This document shows positions 13,991 to 28,000 of a DNA stretch of 64,000 bases, piece after piece; position 1 is the stretch's first letter, and the number at the start of each line of letters is the position of its first letter. The DNA comes from Tanytarsus gracilentus (lineage: Eukaryota > Arthropoda > Insecta > Diptera > Chironomidae). The stretch covers positions 1,922,001 through 1,986,000 of the forward strand of contig JAXRKN010000032.1 in the NCBI GenBank assembly GCA_038502055.1, in the 5' to 3' direction. A model generated the notes under the pieces. That model was not told the DNA's origin and searched no databases. It saw only the letters and a program-made list of their open reading frames with translations. The translations under genes and the position numbers were made by a program.

Positions 13991-14222
13991 CACTTTGTTC
14001 CGTTAAATATTGTTCGTAGAATAACGACCACTGACGTAACAATGAAGCAGCTGAGATCAATAGAATATTCGTAAAATTTTTTGGGTTTTTCTCAAAGCTG
14101 ACATAAGTGAGAACTTTCTTTATCACGATTATGGGAGCAATCGCGATGGTTAGCGGATACAGTAAATATTGCCGCACGTCTAAAATTATCGTTCTTACTT
14201 CTTTGTTGCTGAATGCTGTCAT
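13991..14222 (-). CDS. Possible alternative first exon of gene A
   Basis: An ATG-initiated ORF of 77 codons plus one base ends at a consensus donor (G|GTAAGT, GT at 13990-13989). Its phase 1 is exactly what exon 2 of gene A (8233-7995) needs, so splicing would give a longer N-terminus in frame with the signal-like segment. The encoded part has two hydrophobic stretches, about residues 19-42 and 52-65, so the product would be membrane-inserted rather than simply secreted. An in-frame TAA lies 15 bases before the ATG. No similarity to a known protein was recognised. Alternatives are the first exon of a separate gene or a chance ORF; only the donor and phase support it. Confidence 0.27.
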
Positions 14223-17200
14223 CGAAGACGGACCTTATTGTAAAAGAGTATTTTTTATGTGATTTTGGAGATTTGAAACTTTTCTGATTCTGTGTCAACA
14301 GGGATAAAATTAATGAATGTCATAAAGAAATTGTAGAAAGTATTTCATTCATTGATTGATACAGATTACACCCAATTTTTCCTAGAAACAATCCTAACAA
14401 CATAATAAGTCACTTGACGTCACTCGGAACCCTTTCGTACGAAACAAATCACAACTCGAATACCCACGCCAAGACATCAGCGGCATTTAGTGAAGCAAAT
14501 TTTTATGAATGAATCAATTTTTACTTTACGGATCTCAAACCGCTCGCGTCATAATTTTTTAAAACAGCCTGTGTACTGTCTTGAACGTGTGTATGATGGA
14601 AAAGAAGTCGCCGCTTAGCATTTCCGATTTACTTCACGTTCAAAATTCCTTTTCGCAGCTCTTTATGCTTCCTATTGACCTCTAAGATGGTTTCCTATAC
14701 ATGTCGATGTGATTCATCCTGTTGGAATTCGTAAAAAATATTTGCTTTGAAAAGAGTTGAAGAGTAATTTATTTAACGCATGGATGGGCGCTTATAAAAT
14801 TTATAATCAATATTATTTCATACAATATCGATTTTGATAAAGAAATTTCAACGGAAGTTTATCAATTTATTAACCAATAAAAATATAATTTGACCTAAAT
14901 TCAGTTTATATTAAAATGTTCACTCCTTGCATGAGAAATTCAAGAACTTTTTCCCATGCTCCACATGATGAATGAAGTAAGACAATAAAAATCATGTTTG
15001 CTTATCTCCAACACTTTAAAATCCATGAAATATTTAATTTAAATTTAAAAAGGCGATTGGCAATAAAAAAACAAGTTTTCATTCGCATCGAATTTCGAAA
15101 GATGTGTAATGAGGTGAAAGAGAAGAAGAAAATTCTGCAAACAAATTAACTCATTCGTTGACTTTGTGTGTGATCGAAACACATTTTATCGTGGGTTTAA
15201 AGCCAGGCGAAAAAATTATTTAAAAAACTTTTTCTATTTTTAAATTTACATGCAATCTATTATATAAATTTTTGTTAATAGCTTGAACTGGTTTAAAGTA
15301 CTATTAATTTAATCTGGTTACAGTTGTGTATAAAAATAATTATCACATATTTAGAATTTTCAAGGCTTTGCATTTATTTAGATCATCTTCATTGATTTCC
15401 TAAGAACATTTTCTCGTAGCAACTTCAATTTTATGCGGGACCAAATTTTTCATTTTCATCCTCATCTTATTTTAAAGTGACTTCAACGCATGCAAAAAAA
15501 CTGTAGAATTACAAACTGAGTTTGTCATTTTTGACCGAAACAAGTGTTGAAAATTTTGATGACTCAAAAATTAATCTTACGATGCAGATGAGTTTAAAAA
15601 GTGATGAAATAGAAAATTTAAAAATAAAAAATTCTGCAGAATATCTAAAAAAAGTGCTTAGTGGGATTTTCTGAAGACGACTTGGTAAATTTGTTTTTAA
15701 TAAAAATCCTAGCACACGAATTGAAATTTTTACCGCAAATTTTGAGGCATTGATAATTAAAGTGTAAATTAAAAAATAAATAACTTTGAGGTATTTCCTC
15801 ATGCCTGTTCACACTTTTTTTCATGTATCGAGGCTGATTTTGATTTGATTTTGGAAAATTTTGACACAAGCAATTTAATCTTCTTATTTGCTAAACTTGT
15901 GACCAGGAGAATAATCATGAGCATATTTACTTTGCCGATTTTAAAGTAAAATTTACGTGTTCTCAAATATTTGCTCATTTACGAACGAGAATAAATATTT
16001 TGGAAGCTACTCATCCATTGATAGTAAAAGTGAGTTGAGATCATCGAAAGATGTTACTAACTCGAGATTGAGATTAGAAATTAATTTCATTTTTTTTTAA
16101 ATTTTTGATGCTCAATCGATGACGTAAAAAACAAGAACGGTACAATGTTGGCTCATAAAAAATATCCTCAATTATTTCAATTATTTCTGCACGCAATGCA
16201 TGCTTGGCGTTGACGCGTTCGTTAAGACACGAGAGAGTATCTTTTGCACACGCTTTTATTGCTCTGGGAAAGTGCAATTTAATTTTTTTTTCGCTTTCTG
16301 CCCTGCACCGTTTTACGGTATTGAAAGAATATCTCCGGCTTAGAAATGTAATATCTATAATGAATTGATTCTGCACGACGCTGAAAGTGATTATTAGTGC
16401 GTTCAATGACATTTGAAAAGAGTAAATATTCTAAACAGAGGATGAAGATGTGAAAAAAACAATTCAACTTAATTTAATTCTCAGAAAGTGAGAGATAATT
16501 GTAAGATTGCACTTTGCAACTATTGCGGTCAACCAATGGCAAAAGATAATCTTAAATTATCAGTCAAATGTTCTTATTAAATTATCCATCAATAAAAATT
16601 AAACTGACGATTAATGGGGAATCACCTTCTGTATTTCGATAAAGTTTATCGGATAAACCAAAAAATTTCGGTTATCGAAAGAATTATCGCTTCATTACCT
16701 AACAGTTATTTTTAAACTATTCCTAATACTCGAAAATAATTCTTATCGATTGACGACTGATATAAACCCTCAATAAATTTCAGACTTTTTCCGAGTGTGA
16801 ACCGAAAATATCTCAATTATTTTTGATTGATCATCAAAGAAGAACTAGTCTTAAGTAGTTTTTCGTTGGCAAAAACAGAAAGCTCGATGATGACGTTTCA
16901 TTGCTAATTACAACTTAATGACATATTTTAATCAAAACTTCACGACGCGTAACGTCATAACCGAAAAAAATATGTAAACATATCAAATAATTAGCGAGAT
17001 GTTAAAGACTACCATCAATGCTCACTCACCAGTCGTCGCATCTCATTCAATCAATAAACAATAATTGCCACCTGTGTTATTACTATTGAGAGGTACACTC
17101 GGAAGTCAGCAAGAAATTAATAAGCCGGCGTACGAAAAGTCATAAAATTGCACCTTCATTATCATCAGCGAGGAGCACGTAAGTGCAGTGTACTTAGTGG

Positions 17201-20200
17201 CTTCATTATGTGCTGCAAATAAATAAGAGCGTGGTGATATGATGGCACTGAAAGAAATAAAATTAATTAAAATATTTAACTCTTAATATTTAAACAAAAT
17301 TTAGACATTTCTTAAAAAAACTCGAATAAAAATAAAAAAAAAATTTTCTCAGTGAATTTTTCTTTTCATTTTTAACCTACAGCTTAAGCACATTTGTGTT
17401 TCCTGCTTGAGTCATTGCAATTTTTCCATTCATCATTATCAGATCATAATTAAATTACATAAAATTAATTATTTAATTCGAATGTTCATCGTGGCATCGA
17501 AGATCCGATTGGGAATAATCCAAGTCCCGTTTTAAATGGAAAAGAAGTTTTCGTCAGCAGTATTAGATCATAAAATAGAATATACAAGTTTGACTTCACA
17601 CGTCTGTTGTCGGCACCCGTCTACGGATGAAGTCGATATTACAGCCGGATTTAATTGTCGACACTTGAGGTGAAATAAAAATTTTAAGGGAATTTCAAAC
17701 ATCGCAAAATGTGTACGATGAAAGCATCTTTTTGCAACTCATTGTTAGAGATGATAAAACACTTGGGTTTTAGACTTTAAGTGGAGAAGGATGAAGTTAT
17801 GTTTGACTTTAGACAGGGAAGTAAAATTTAGTTTCTTAAAATATTTAAAAATTCTTAATAATTTGAAAATTTTAACCGTTTATTTAAAAAAATAATTTGA
17901 TTGAAGTTGATTTTTTTACAGAACTTCAAAAATATGAAGAAAAAAATTCCGACCAGGGCATTTCAACAAAGTTTACCCTAAAATATATTGCATTTCACTT
18001 TCAAGTATTCTAACTGTAAAAATGGGATTCCCAGCGAAATGAGTCAATTTTGTCGGTAAAAAGTACACAGCTCTATCTATAAAATTTATATAGTCGAGGT
18101 GTGAATCACTTAACTTTGGATATTTTCAACTTTTACGACTCTACTGTCGTGGTTATGAATGAAGTGCAGTTTATATGAGTCAACTTTACTATAATTTTGT
18201 GAAATTCATTCAGAAAAATACAACGACAGTGAAAGTAAAATCCCGTTAAATTTGCTAATATATGCAACCATTGACACAAATTAATTTAAAATCTAGTGTC
18301 AAGTGAGAGAAAAATTAAATAGTTTCATTTCCTTCTCATTACCACATCGCAAGTTATTTTGGTATTTATTTCTTCACGGCGACATTCACACGCGTGTGTG
18401 CGCCCATAAGCGAGATAGTGAGCGTGAAAATGAAGTTCAAGAGCTAGATCATGTGGATATAAATAACAACATTATTTGATTTATATTGTATGTGAATGAG
18501 TGCAAACAATTAACTCTCTATTGACACAACCGAATAGAGATAATAAAAATTGTAGAGTTATGACGGGTGTGTGATTTTACGATGACGACAAAAGAGACAT
18601 TCGGAAAAGAGGTAATGACGTCTATTAGTAGAAAAGAGGCGACGATTATAGTCCAATAAAAATTTTCAGATTCTCTTCCATGTGCAAACATATTTACGTG
18701 AAATTAATGATAATCTGTCATCATCATTCGTATGCAAAACGGCCACAAGTTTCCAACACGAGGCAATGCACATAATATTTTTATATGCATTCATAAACGA
18801 CCATAAAAACATTTCTTTTTGACCCCTTTGACACTGTGACAGTGAGCGAGTTAACAACAAGCATAAAATTGAACACATTCGTGTGCTTACCTCGCACAGT
18901 AAAGACTGGCGATTGTTGGTGGCTGTCTGAGAATTTTCTTTTTCTTCTTGGCCTTTTTTATGTCCAGGTTTTAATGTACACAGCGCAACACACTCCGGAG
19001 AGTGTGAGAAGAAAATAAGGTTTGCATAGATTTATGATAAACACTGGCATTGTTGACTGGAATGCCTTGCATATTATGTGCTTGCAAAAATGCGCAAATT
19101 TACAGCAATAAAAATATTTTTCATACTTTTTTTTCGAGTGGTTCTTGCAGACTTTTAGATTGCATTATTTTTTAAAAAAATAAATTTTTAAATAATTTGT
19201 AACGGTCTTTTTGGGATAAATTCTTGATTTAAATCAAGTCATTTCAATCAGTTAAAACCTACAAAAATGCCGCAAAGCATAAGAAACCATTATTCCATCA
19301 ATATGCACTCATAAAAATCTATTAACATATATCAGAAGCCATTTCGTTGACTCCCGCTTGGTGGCTGTAATTCAATACATTTTTATTTTTACACAAACCG
19401 GCCTTTTAGAGCTCGAAAGACTCGATCGAAGTTTTATGACCTGTTAAAATTTTCTCTATTTGTCGCCGAGGCAATCGCAGCGTTTTCGTAAAGCGAAATA
19501 TAGTAAACATCTCGTGACAGATGTGCTCGGCGAGAATTCTTGCATGCTCGAAAAGCTTCAAATGTCACTCATTAGCGAGTGGAAGAGGAAAGAAATAAGG
19601 TGATGATACTGGATCGTAGCGTTCAAAACGTGATGTTTTTAGTAAACAATAATAAAATTCAAGAAGGCAAATTTGCATTTCAATCACTGTAATTTGCAAA
19701 TTAATTTCTACTTATGAAGTGCTCATAAGACAAAATGAGATGATTTATTAGACTTGCTTTAGATGAAATTTTAGATCGATATTGTTTACACATGCAACTA
19801 GAAACACAACACTTGTATGGAGCTGTTAGACTTGTTTCGAGGTCAAAACTCTCATCGTCGGGTGTTAATGTGGGAAAAATTTGTATTTCGTAATAATTCG
19901 GAATCGATTAATTATCGGTAAAGCTTTTTAAGTTTAAATTTGAATATTTAATTTTTAGATTTATTCAAACAAAGTATGAGTTTTAATTTTGTGCGTAACG
20001 CTTGTAAGAAAACGTGTTTAACGTATTTTTCAAATTCAAATTTTTTAGGTTTTATGGAGTTTAAAAATATTTCTAAATTTTTAACGTAAATTTCCAATTA
20101 GTAGAGGCTTGACTTTCTAGTTTTTTATAAAAACATATTCATGGCAATAAAAAATGATTCAAAATTTTGAAATTTAACGTCCATCTGCAAAAATTAAACC

Positions 20201-23200
20201 GACAAATTTATTAACAAAATATAAAATCTAAATATTTAATTTTACTTTATCCTCCAGCCAGCTTTTCTTGCACATTCTTCATGCTCTTTTAAATATTTAT
20301 TTTATTACCTCTGTCGCGAGACTGTTTTGCGAGCATAACAAAACACTATAAAAACTTTTAACATACTTAAATCTTTTCGCGATAAGAACTGTAGCGAGAG
20401 AGAGCGCGCACATTTTGTGTATTTTACCGTCTTCTTACGCATTCCAATCGGTCGTCTGTAGGCCTGTAGCCAATATTGTACACTTACGGGAGGAATTATA
20501 ATCCAATAAATTGTTTTTCAATCGCATCTCCTTTTTTTGCATATTTTTTTTTACGTTCTCTCGCGGTGATTTTTCAGGCTATTGTTTGCGAGCTAATAAT
20601 GCGTGCGAGCATATAACGAAAAAGTGAAGATTTTCGACGCTCGATAATCGCTCATGCAAATGCCTAAGCATCTCCTCTTCACAACAAATTCATATTTCAT
20701 GGGAACCGTTCGGTGCATTTTGCTGCCGCTATTTGCATCTTAAATTTCAATTGTGCATTTGATTTACTCGATATTAAGTCCACCGATCGAGGTCTCTCTC
20801 TCGATTTAATGCGCACATCGCAATAAACTGTCTCGTGAAATTATGCAAATTTTTATAATAACGCGATTATTGCAAGATTTTGTTTTAATTGCCACATGCA
20901 CATTTTAAAATGTGATTTTTGATCTGATTTTGATGGCAAGCTCATCCCATGATTCAGCACTAAAATTATTTTATTTTATATTGTAAGCTGAGATGAACTT
21001 TTATGGCGCGAAATTATTTTCTGATGACGAAACGATTAAAGTGGGAAAATTTTAAATTGTTGCCTCATGTTTGAGGTAAATAATTTTTTTAAAACAATTC
21101 TATTTAAAATTATCTAAACTTTTTTTGTTTAATTTGCTCATCTTTAAAATATAAATTTTCCCCTTACGTCGATCGCCAAAATGTTCATCAAGGCGACTCA
21201 CTTCATTACAATATCTAATTATCGCCGTTGAATGCGTGTGTGTGGTCCACACGCCAAAAATGAGTCGAAACTTCTTTTTTATGAGTCTGCGAGTCGCGAA
21301 AGAGAAAAAAAGTTATAAAAAATATTCACAAATCAATTGATTGCAGAAAGCGCTCGTAATGTGTCACATTTGTGGACACATAAAACGTGAGATTTTCACG
21401 AGATTATCGTGAAACTTTGTTGCTTGGAAATTGGAAATGATTATTGACGAGAACGCGCGCACGACGATCGTATATCGAGTCGGGGTCTTTATGATGATAA
21501 TATGCAATACTTTACAGGTCATAAAAACTAAATATTTTTCGGCTCCTCGCGCTTAAGAGCGACTCGCGAGAATTTTTGATGAATTTAATTTAAAGTTTTT
21601 GACCTCCGTCAGTGTCTAATCTTGGTCGTTTCCTTCGCTCATGATGCAAATCATTTCCAGTGAATCCCTTTATGTCCCTAACCGTGGATTGTCAAATGAT
21701 ATAATTTTATTAACCTTTTTTATGATGTTGTCATGAGTGCATAGCTAATGCATCGTAAAATTGTTACTTTTTAGTAAGAGACAGAAGCTGAATTCAAAAA
21801 TTAAATAGAAAATATGATAATTTTATGGATCTGAGGGGACGTTCGTAAATTATGTCATGATTAGATTTGTTCTTAAAAATAAATAAATTTTTAGAGTGAC
21901 GTAACTTAATTTAAAAATCTTAATTCAAAAAATTACCGTTAATTTTTTTAAAAAAATACTTCAACTTGTAAACATCCAAAATATTAAATACTTAACACCA
22001 AATTAGCAACACTTTTATCGCCTAAATCTTTCCTCCTGAGATGTCGCAAGAAGTTAAAAGTAGCATTTTTAATCCCTCGTATTTTTGTTCATTTTTCAAG
22101 GATTAGAAGGACATTTGACAACAATTGTTGAGTCGGCTGTCAGCTGCGAAGGTGTTGGCATGGAAGAATTTTAAGCCTTTTTCTTAAATCTCTTCTGTTT
22201 CATCCTCTGCCGGTAAATGTGAGCAGTGTTTTATCCTTGAAAACTGCCATTGTTGCTGCTGATCCTTTAATGTGTATACAATTTCAACTGCTTCCCGATT
22301 GTTAAATGACTTTTTATGGATGGATGGTAGGCAAAACAGATTCCTGAATTATTTATGCCACTTAACAGCTATCGCTGGCAGGTAAAAATTTTCTCTCTCT
22401 TTTCAGTTGCATCCATATGATAGAATATTTTTGGTGTGTGTGCCTCAAAGAACCAAAAATGATGTGTGATCAAATCAATAGCAATCGATCAAGTCATAAA
22501 AATATTTCCAAATTAAATTTGAAATAATGGCTGTGGCGAATGAGGCGATATGAAAAGAGAGAGAGAAAGATACTCACAGGGCGAGTGGCAACAAAAGCCT
22601 CCGATGTGTATAAAGAAATAAACATCATGTTACACATTATTATATTATTGTTGGCTGTTACTGCTCTTATTATATTCGATCTCGAGAGTCTCATTTTCAA
22701 CATGTTTGACCGCTTTTTACACTCCTCCGTCTCTCTCTCCCTCTTGATCGCTTAAATATGATTTTTATTTATTTGTCATTCAATCATTATGATACGCTTG
22801 TAATATTATTAAAGGATTAATTTTTTTCTCTCTCTTTCTTTTTGAATCTTGTTAAGTGGACACTCTTAAATGCCTTTATTGTTAGCTTAATTGAGATATA
22901 TGGAAGAATTTTTAAATAATATTTAAATATAAATTTTAAGGACTCTCAAGGATCCATCAAACTTTTATATGTTTTGTTCCAAACAATCTTTTGACTGCCT
23001 CTAACAAGAAAGGAGGTTTTCGTGTCGGTTAATCAAAAAACAAACAAATTATTCTTTTTTTTGTGAGGCCTCGGCAAGTCACTTCTCACACATATGAGAA
23101 TAGAAAATCTAAAGAGGAAGGCACAAGACGCCTCGCTGTGATGTATATTTTTTGTGTGTACTTCATCATAATATGCGATGTGTATTCGGGCATAGTCTTA

Positions 23201-24862
23201 TAACAACTTCATCATTGCTAGGTGTGAGAGCAGCTAAAAATGCAGAGCCCCCTGAGAAATGCACATAAAAGTGCATTTTTAACACCCTTAATGTGTTTCT
23301 CCTTCGAAGGAAAACTGACTGTGACGTTCAAGGTTGCTACCAGTAAATGCACAACTTCACATGCGGGTTTCTCGCCATTTACCGTTTTTGAGGTCTTGCA
23401 CGCATCATTGTACTCGATAATCATGTTAAGACATGAAAAATATTGATATCAACATCATTCTGCAGCTTTTTTTTTGGTTGAGGAAGCATCGCAATACAGG
23501 TAGAGCCAAAATATGTCGAGAAATTGATGGACAAAAGATAAGTTAAACAAAACAGCTTTAATCTGGTTGTTAAAAGGACGCACATTGTCACGGCTCATTT
23601 CGTTAGCAACTTAATCCTTCTTTTGTTGTGCACATAACCGAATGTCCTCCTACACAATCCAATTTCTTCTCTCTTTCTTCCTTTTATTGCTCGCCTCATG
23701 AGGTAAAAATTTATTTTTGAGGACTCAATTTGAGAAATGGAAAGGAAAATTTTTTACGGCCTTGAATTTGAGGTGTTGATGAGGGGTGTGACATGGGGTG
23801 ATTTTAAAAATTTTTAATTTTTTAATAATTTGAAGAAATCTTATAATAAAAAGTTTTTATTTCATCTGCCAGAGTTTGCCACCCCATTTTTATTTCACTC
23901 CATTAAGCTAATGCAAATTGTCTCCACCGTAAGGATAAAGGATGAAATTAAAATTCGCCACACACGAAAATATTTATAAAATATTTTCACAAATTTACAT
24001 TCCATAGAAAATCGCCTTTATACAGACCATAAAAGAAGGCATGAGAGAAAAACAACTGAAAGCATAGTGTGAGGTGAGCATTTTGTAATTAATTTGTAAA
24101 GATCTGTTCAAGAAGCCAGCCCAATTTATTTTACAACAAATATATCTTAAGAAATAAACCATCGTCTAATCATCATTTGGATCGCACTGGCGTGCGCGCG
24201 TAGAAAAAAGAAATAAAGAGAGAAAAACACACAAAGCAAGGAAGGCAAGGAGGGCATAATCCATAATCATACATCATCGAAATGATCAGTCTCTCTCTCT
24301 CTCACTCACTCTCAGGTGAAAAGAGCAATTTTCTCTCAGTATGCTGCGTACACTGATGATAGAGCGCTTCGACCTCACACACTCTCGAGGTTTATGCTGG
24401 CAGGGTGTAAAGAATTTTGTGTGTGAGTCTATGACTTCTGCTTAAGGCTCTTTCTCGGGTTTAAAAAGTGATTTCACACTGTTTCTCTCTTGTTAGACGA
24501 TATGGGAAACTCTTGAACGTAAACGTTTGAAACAATCAAAAAATCATCGTCATCTCCATTATAGATGAATGGTGTTCTATTCAATATATGCTATTGCTTC
24601 ATATGTTTAGTCAAGAACAAAAGTTAGTTGAGATATAAATTATGTACTCTCTTCCTCCTCTTTGTCTTCAACAAAATTATTACTTTTGTTATTCATGCTT
24701 ATGCCTCGATTGAGTTGAGAAAAAAATCTAAAGCACACGGTGATTGTTTGTTTGTTGTTTGGAGGTTTTTTTTTTGAGAGAAGCAAATATTTCTCTTTCT
24801 TTCAATGAATTCAAACAATTTAAGTTTTCTCTTTTTTGGAGGTGCTAGAATGTAACTTACAG
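14223..24862. other. Gene-free stretch (about 10.6 kb)
   Basis: No supported gene. ORFs on minus at 15802-15509 and 16412-16074 (97 and 112 residues) are within what random AT-rich DNA gives, with no domain, signal peptide or convincing splice sites. Blocks around 20.3-20.9 kb and 21.2-21.7 kb look richer in G+C than their surroundings and could be regulatory, but no specific element was identified. A (TC)n-type run with CTCACT units lies at 24290-24315. Confidence 0.5.
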
Positions 24863-25082
24863 TTTGTGCGTGTGTGTCTTCATTGTAATTATGTCGGCTG
24901 AGTCTTTCTTATGCCTGACTAACGATATAATTGAGATGTTGAGTCAGTCAGAGTCTGCTTATAGCAAAGACATGTTAATTTATTTGGGTAATACGGACTA
25001 TGGTATTTCGCAATTTGCAGCAATTCTTTTCCGTGCGTGGTGGGAGAAATTGAAGAAAGACAAATTGCTGAATGATTTTTAA
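24863..25082 (+). CDS. Possible terminal exon or small gene, unrecognised
   Basis: The ORF is open from an acceptor-like ACTTACAG (AG at 24861-24862) to TAA at 25080-25082. A Met at 24891 would give a 63-residue protein. That protein has balanced composition rather than the Phe/Lys/Asn bias of chance ORFs here, with an aromatic-rich segment ending R-A-W-W-E-K-L-K near the C-terminus. No signal peptide, no cysteine pattern and no family was recognised. No good poly(A) signal follows immediately and no upstream exon was found. It may be a real small gene, the last exon of a gene with far exons, or chance. Confidence 0.28.
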
Positions 25083-28000
25083 AAAAGTTTATTATCATTT
25101 ATTTGTAATTCCTAAACACTTGAATCTCAAAATATGGTTCCTAAGATTTTAAATCGACTAACCTATTTTTTTAACTTAATACAAAAAAAAGATCTTGTTA
25201 AAACGTGTTGCCACTTGCTTTTACTAACAAAAAAACAATTTTTTGCTTCTTCATTTTAAAAAAAAAATTTCGCTAAATAATTTTCAAAAGTCTCGATCAA
25301 ATTATGACATTTTTGATGTTCCTCCCGACGATACTTGAAAATGCATTTTGCAGAGATCAAAGAGATATTTTTCTCACACAAAAGTTGAGGATTAGATTCA
25401 GAAAAAAAAAATTCTGCCTCGTCATCATAAATTTGTGGCTTTGAGAAATAAAAATTATTTGATATATTTTGATTGATAAATTGATTCTTGTATGTGTCAT
25501 AATTCGAGAGTGAGAGAGTGAAAAAGGTAAGAAAAGGTTGAAAAAAGTATAATTTGGAAAGACCTTCACGCATTGCTACTTGTGCGCATATAAAAATGCT
25601 GCTGTGTGTAAATATTTTCACTTCATGGTCATCTCAGCTGATCCGTAAATATTTTCTCTCTCACTTCAAGAAATTGTCAGCCATAATAAATCGTATTGTT
25701 GCAGCTAAATGTGCTTAAGATCTCAGATATTTTCCTGCAACGCACACAAACAGATTTTTTGGGATATTATGGACATTGTGAAAAATGGAATTTCATAAAA
25801 AAAGGTGTTTTTTCCTTCTCTCTTCACAAAAATATTTGCCGAAACATCAGGGTGTTCATGCTGTGATTTATTGCACCAAACAACATTTATCTGATGCTTC
25901 TCTCAATACACGAAGCCAGTTGGCATTGTAAAAGGTAAAAAGGCAAAGTGAAATGTATTTTTTTTATCAACAATTCTTCAGCGAAGTTGCATCACAATAA
26001 TAATAATAATAATTTGAATAAAGGATGTCCACAATGCCTCTTACCCATTATGTATTCTCACCTCGTTCCACTCGCTTGGTGCAGATGAAGATGAGAAAGA
26101 AGAAAAAGTTATTTTCAATGTCATAAAATAAATGCCATCCATGCCCGTTGTTTGTCTCTCGAATGAAATCTAAATTGAAGAAAAAAGTGCATTCTTCAAT
26201 GCATTTTGAGAATTTACTTGCTTTTCGGGTCGGACAGTGAGTTCTCTTAAGTTTGAAATTTTAAAAAATTAAAACCGTTTAATTTTAATTTTTATTTAAT
26301 AATTTTTAAAATTTTTAAAAACTTCCAAAAAAGTTTTCACTGTACTCAAAAAAAATAAAATCATTCTCACCACTTTTTTGGTCGAGGACATTGTTAGATT
26401 CTTGAATTTAATTGAACGAGAAATTGAGAGAATGCTGGATAATTGAAGAATAAATCGTGGAGGTCTTGCACAGTTGCATACACATGCGATCCTCTCCAAA
26501 AAAAGAAACAAAATTGACATTCCGAAAAAAGTGATTTTTTACTCTTAATGTCGGAGGTCCAAAAAAGAAGGGAAAATGTGCTTCAATATTTTGAAAGTTG
26601 CCGAAAAGGTACCCGTTTGAGTTTTTCCTGTGAAAATTCCAAACATCCACATAATAGAGTCATCATCAATCTAACAGCTTCATTTCTGCACCCCCGAAAA
26701 AAATCCTTAACATTTTTTTTCTCTATCTTGTTTTGTGTAAATAGATGAAGACGTGCCGAATTGAATGAAAACAGATCAATAAATTGTTGTTGAGGAATTC
26801 TTCAGTGTAGGTTGACTTTTTGTTAATTTGTTGACAATCCGGGGTCTTTCTCTGCATGCAGCAGATGCAGATTTTTATGAAAACCCAAAAAGAAAAGTAA
26901 ATTTTTTTTCTATTGTGCTTGAACTAGGATTCAGGGCGCCTAAAATGTGTTTTATTGAATTTTTCTTTTGTCACTGCAGACGCACAGATGATTTTTTTTG
27001 AAGTTATGAAAGCTCTCGTCAAATATTTTTTGGTGAATGAAATAAAAATTTGAAAAGAATAAAAATTTATTTGGCTTAAAATTGAATGAAGAAGAAATTT
27101 GAAACGAAAAAAATTTAATTAACCTGCAAGTGCCATGTGGGCGATTAAAATACTTTTTGAAATACCTATATAAAAAAACTAGGATATTTGAAAAAAAAAT
27201 TTTGTATTTAAAATCTAAATTTATTATTGAAGTACGAATCCTCAAATTTCTAATTTTCAATTATGAATACGTTTTTTTTTTAAAAATTAATTTGCACATT
27301 TGATTTTCTATTTAAATGCTTAAGTGCAATCATTATTACATGATTAACAAACACAATTGCAAAAAATATGTTTCAATCAATAAGAAGAAGATTTTAAACA
27401 TCAACGCCTCCAACTTCTCCCATTCATGTTTAACTTATTACACACACACAAGAGTTGAGAGAGAAATTCAGGAAGAATAAGGAGATCGAGAGAAAAAAGA
27501 GAGGGGATGAACATTAAGAAGCATTTAGCACAAATACATTCTCAGAAATTATGTTGAGAGCTTTTATGCTGAAAATGAAAATATTAAAATAAATTTTTGA
27601 GGTTTGGTCTCCATTTTTAAAAATAAAATCAGATTCTTTGCACATGCGCCATTAAAGTAAGGAGTCACGGAATGAATATTCAAATTTCACCAATAAAATT
27701 CATTTCATGAGAACGAATTCTCCTGTCACGTCTAGTCTGATCATTATCGGATTATATTAAATTTTTTTCGACTCGAAAGACCACAAAAACATTCGGACCG
27801 AGATAATAGACGGACATGTACATAACCGGTGTGTGTTTGTCTCTCGATATTCATATCGACTGCAACAAATCTCACAGTTCGATCTGTTGTGTGTGGAAGC
27901 TCATTTTCGGCAACTATTATCTTGTTAACATGTTGGAAGGAAGCAACGAAACGAAACAACAATCTAATTAATGTATCAAATTACCCGGGCCCAGGTCAAA

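Noticed and set aside
16074..16412. 112-residue minus-strand ORF considered as a third paralogue of genes A and B
   Set aside because: It lacks the C-x-I-E-[DE]-F and H/HW-Y motifs and has no convincing splice sites; its length is within background for this AT-rich DNA.
25256..25621. 121-residue minus-strand ORF with K-C-H-N-L-I-E-T-F, faintly like the A/B cysteine motif
   Set aside because: Composition is dominated by Phe and Ser from T-rich DNA, the motif spacing differs, and only a weak acceptor is available.
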